NCBI GenBank assembly: GCA_944387495.1
Contig: CALXFD010000017.1
Location: 1-44,160 of the forward strand
DNA: 44,160 nt
From: an uncultured Clostridia bacterium
GTDB taxonomy: Bacteria > Bacillota > Clostridia > TANB77 > CAG-508
Direction: 5' to 3'
Below are positions 42,357 through 44,160 of the stretch, piece after piece. A model generated the notes under the pieces. It did not search any database. It saw only the letters and a program-made list of their open reading frames with translations, and was not told the DNA's origin. A program made the position numbers and the translations under genes. Each line of letters opens with the position of its first letter. Within the stretch, counting starts at the first letter, position 1.

Positions 42357-43703
42357 TTATTTTAATATTTTCCAATACCCTGTTTTCTTTGAACCTTCTC
42401 TTAAAATAAGTTTTTCGTCTTGTAAATGTCTTATAGCTCTTGATATAGTTCTATCTGAAAGTTTGGTTATAGTTGCGATTTCTTCTCTAGTTATTTTATT
42501 ATTATTAATTATTAAATCTAAAATTTGTTGTTCATTTTTACTTAATTTTAATGTGCCATTTATTGTGTCATTTATTGTGTCATCTGCTGACACATTATTT
42601 TTAGAATTATATTTAAAAGGATTTTCTCTATACTTAAATGTAACCCTCAAAAAATGTTCCATAAATTTAAAGCAACTTTTATCATAAGCATCTAAAATTC
42701 TTAAAACGCCAGATCCAATATTTTCAATTAAATCAACATCTTTAAATACTCTAATAAGTTCTTTGTTTCTTGGTGCTGTAACTCCTTCCAAAAATTCTTC
42801 TTGTGAAAGTTCTTGTGGTAAACCACCTGCAGATGTAATTTCAATTCTATCAGAGTATAATTCTACAATTGGGGAATTTCCATAAGAATAATCATTATGT
42901 ACAACAGCATTTATAACTGCTTCTTTTAAAGCTGCTTTATCTATCATTTCTACTTCTTTTCTACCTTTATATTCTATTTTAGCATAAACAGTATTTTCTG
43001 CATCAAGTCTATCCAATATCCTTTGAGTTGCGGTAATTATACAACGATATCCATATTCTTGATTTTCTACTAAATCCATTTTATTAGTGCCTAAATATTT
43101 TACAAGTTTTATTGAAACATTATTTTCATCTGCTAATAAAAATGCATTATAATTATATTTGCCATCACTTGTTAATAAATCAAGATTTTGTAAAAAGTTA
43201 TCATTTAATTTTAATCCGTGTTCTTCATAGTAAATTTTTAGTTGATTAAATGTTAATTCTTGTCTAGGAGAGTCAATTTCTTTTAATGTATTTTTAATCC
43301 TTTTGGAATACATATCATCAATCATTCTTTCTGTCATTCTTTCTTTGCTACTACCAACTCTGATATAACAACCTTCTGGTGTTCTTCCTTTTTTTCTTAA
43401 ATAATATGGTTTTTCAGTTCCACTTGATATTACTACTTTTATTACTTCTTTATTGTCTATTGTTTCCACAATTACATCAAATAATCCTAGAGTTGATGGT
43501 TGTATATTGTTTTTTATTCTATCTTTTATTTGTAATTGTGTTAAATCAACATCTTTTAAACCTACTACTTGTCCATCTTTTCTAACTCCTATATAGATAA
43601 TTCCACCTTCTTTGTAGTTAAGAAAAGCTATTACTTCTTGTTCAAAATCTTCATTTAGTTGTTCCTTATTTTCGGTTCTGTTTGTTTCTGCTACATTATC
43701 CAT
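42357..43703 (-). CDS. AlbA_2/Schlafen-type putative regulator with ATPase-like domain and wHTH
   Basis: A 448-residue protein. An N-terminal Schlafen AlbA_2 domain: 'NEDFEQEVIAFLNYKEGGII', 'YIGVRKDGQVVGLKD', 'CYIRVGSSKERMTERMI'. An HATPase_c_4-like middle domain: 'LKEAVINAVVHNDYSYGNSP', 'RIEITSAGGLPQELS', 'IENIGSGVLRILDAYDKS'. A C-terminal winged helix: 'NEQQILDLIINNNKITREEI', 'TKLSDRTISRAIRHLQDEKL'. The linker has an exact duplication of 'DTIN'. Proteins of this layout are putative transcription regulators. The start has AGGAGG. The LysR remnant begins 54 bases beyond its stop. Confidence 0.82.
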   Translation of the reverse strand: MDNVAETNRTENKEQLNEDFEQEVIAFLNYKEGGIIYIGVRKDGQVVGLKDVDLTQLQIKDRIKNNIQPSTLGLFDVIVETIDNKEVIKVVISSGTEKPYYLRKKGRTPEGCYIRVGSSKERMTERMIDDMYSKRIKNTLKEIDSPRQELTFNQLKIYYEEHGLKLNDNFLQNLDLLTSDGKYNYNAFLLADENNVSIKLVKYLGTNKMDLVENQEYGYRCIITATQRILDRLDAENTVYAKIEYKGRKEVEMIDKAALKEAVINAVVHNDYSYGNSPIVELYSDRIEITSAGGLPQELSQEEFLEGVTAPRNKELIRVFKDVDLIENIGSGVLRILDAYDKSCFKFMEHFLRVTFKYRENPFKYNSKNNVSADDTINDTINGTLKLSKNEQQILDLIINNNKITREEIATITKLSDRTISRAIRHLQDEKLILREGSKKTGYWKILK

Positions 43704-43859
43704 TTTTCAAACGCCTCCTTTTATTCTAAATATCATAATATTATTAAATATACAATATCTTAAAACTTTATAAAAATCAATGTTATCACAATATTTTTTG
43801 AAATTTGTTAGATATTTTGTTAGACATATCACCTGAATAACAATTTTTAGGCAAAAAAA

Positions 43860-43895
43860 TAATATCAAGTGAATGTTTCCAAACCCTTGATATTA
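43860..43895 (-). terminator. Terminator after tRNA-Leu(UAA)
   Basis: Perfect 10-bp stem TAATATCAAG with its complement, followed on the minus strand by a T-rich run (TTATTTTTTT), just after the tRNA 3' end. Confidence 0.85.
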
Positions 43896-43901
43896 CTTTG
43901 G

Positions 43902-43987
43902 TGCAGATGGCCGGAATCGAACCGGCACGGTTTATTCAACCGCAGGATTTTAAGTCCTGTGCGTCTACCAGTTCCGCCACATCTGCA
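43902..43987 (-). tRNA. tRNA-Leu (anticodon UAA)
   Basis: Class-II cloverleaf: acceptor TGCAGAT/ATCTGCA, D arm GGTAGACGC, anticodon arm CAGGA-CTTAAAA-TCCTG giving TAA, a long variable arm (CGGTTGAATAAACCG) and a T arm with GGTTCGATTCC. No encoded CCA. Confidence 0.95.
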
Positions 43988-44074
43988 TATTTGAACTGGT
44001 CTTTGCCTGACGACAATAGTAATTATAATATTTGATTACATTTTTGTCAATACTTTTTTTAAATTTTTTTATTT

Positions 44075-44160
44075 TTATTTTATTCGCAAAATTTTCATTG
44101 CCAATGCAACAACTTTTTTCCAAAAAGTGTTGTCATATTCTCGTTCTATATTTTTGATTT
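44075..44160 (-). CDS. C-terminal end of an unidentified protein (runs off the window)
   Basis: Minus-strand frame open from the window edge to a TAA at 44075. The 27 visible residues, 'NIEREYDNTFWKKVVALAMK' and 'ILRIK', have protein-like composition. There is too little to identify, and coding status is uncertain. Confidence 0.4.
   Translation of the reverse strand, partial: IKNIEREYDNTFWKKVVALAMKILRIK

Noticed and set aside
1..44160. CRISPR array, rRNA genes, IS elements with transposase
   Set aside because: No regularly spaced repeats, no rRNA-like sequence and no transposase-like protein were found. The only mobile-DNA enzyme is the serine recombinase.

Overview
The window is AT-rich bacterial DNA with short intergenic gaps, strong AGGAGG-type ribosome binding sites, many hairpin terminators and a strong minus-strand bias. 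Sporulation genes (cotJA, cotJB, a split cotJC, spoIIP), rubrerythrin, a Gram-positive-type DnaE, a CDP-glycerol glycerophosphotransferase and a CIRCE-like site point to an anaerobic, spore-forming low-GC Firmicute of the Clostridia. TGG is the tryptophan codon throughout and TGA ends genes, so the standard code applies.

Layout. 1-12.4 kb is ordinary chromosome: a partial Fic gene, a transglutaminase-like gene broken by one in-frame TGA, a nitroreductase, a class-I glutamine amidotransferase-like hydrolase, a 23S rRNA uracil methyltransferase, a secreted C39-like protein with SH3 repeats, a DUF368 transporter, tRNA-Leu(UAG), a flavodoxin, an acyl-CoA synthetase, tsaC and a complete Fic gene. 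12.4-25.5 kb is the cotJABC spore-coat operon, with cotJC cut in two by about 11.7 kb of inserted DNA. 25.6-34.2 kb is housekeeping: pyk, acyl-ACP thioesterase, pgi, spoIIP and a frameshifted dnaE. 34.3-44.1 kb is mixed: Hsp20, rubrerythrin, a TNF/C1q-like surface protein, an alpha/beta hydrolase, a three-gene operon of unknown function, a LysR remnant, an AlbA/Schlafen-type regulator and tRNA-Leu(UAA).

The main discovery is the interrupted cotJC. Its first 61 codons lie at 24774-24592, directly behind cotJB. Its last ~142 codons lie at 12855-12427, on the same strand. Between them is an intact large serine recombinase gene (15560-17119). This is the architecture of skin-type sporulation intervening elements. 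Three related recombination-site sequences (near 24590, 23558 and 12855) suggest that two related elements sit in tandem. A ~10.7-kb element A carries the recombinase plus cargo: a TetR-flavodoxin-cyclophilin-like-monooxygenase operon, a carboxymuconolactone decarboxylase-family gene, and a MarR-glycosyltransferase-glycerophosphotransferase operon with an exporter. A ~1.03-kb element B carries a decayed rhuM gene and a promoter-plus-terminator transcription unit for a ~200-nt structured RNA. Excision of both would rebuild a ~203-residue CotJC with all five predicted manganese ligands. The exact crossover, and whether the product is in frame, depends on one extra base at 24591.

Several genes carry single-base lesions: dnaE, the transglutaminase-like gene, the glycerophosphotransferase, rhuM and a DUF362 remnant. 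Some may be sequencing errors, since dnaE should be essential. All identifications come from reading the sequence and from family knowledge; no database search was run.
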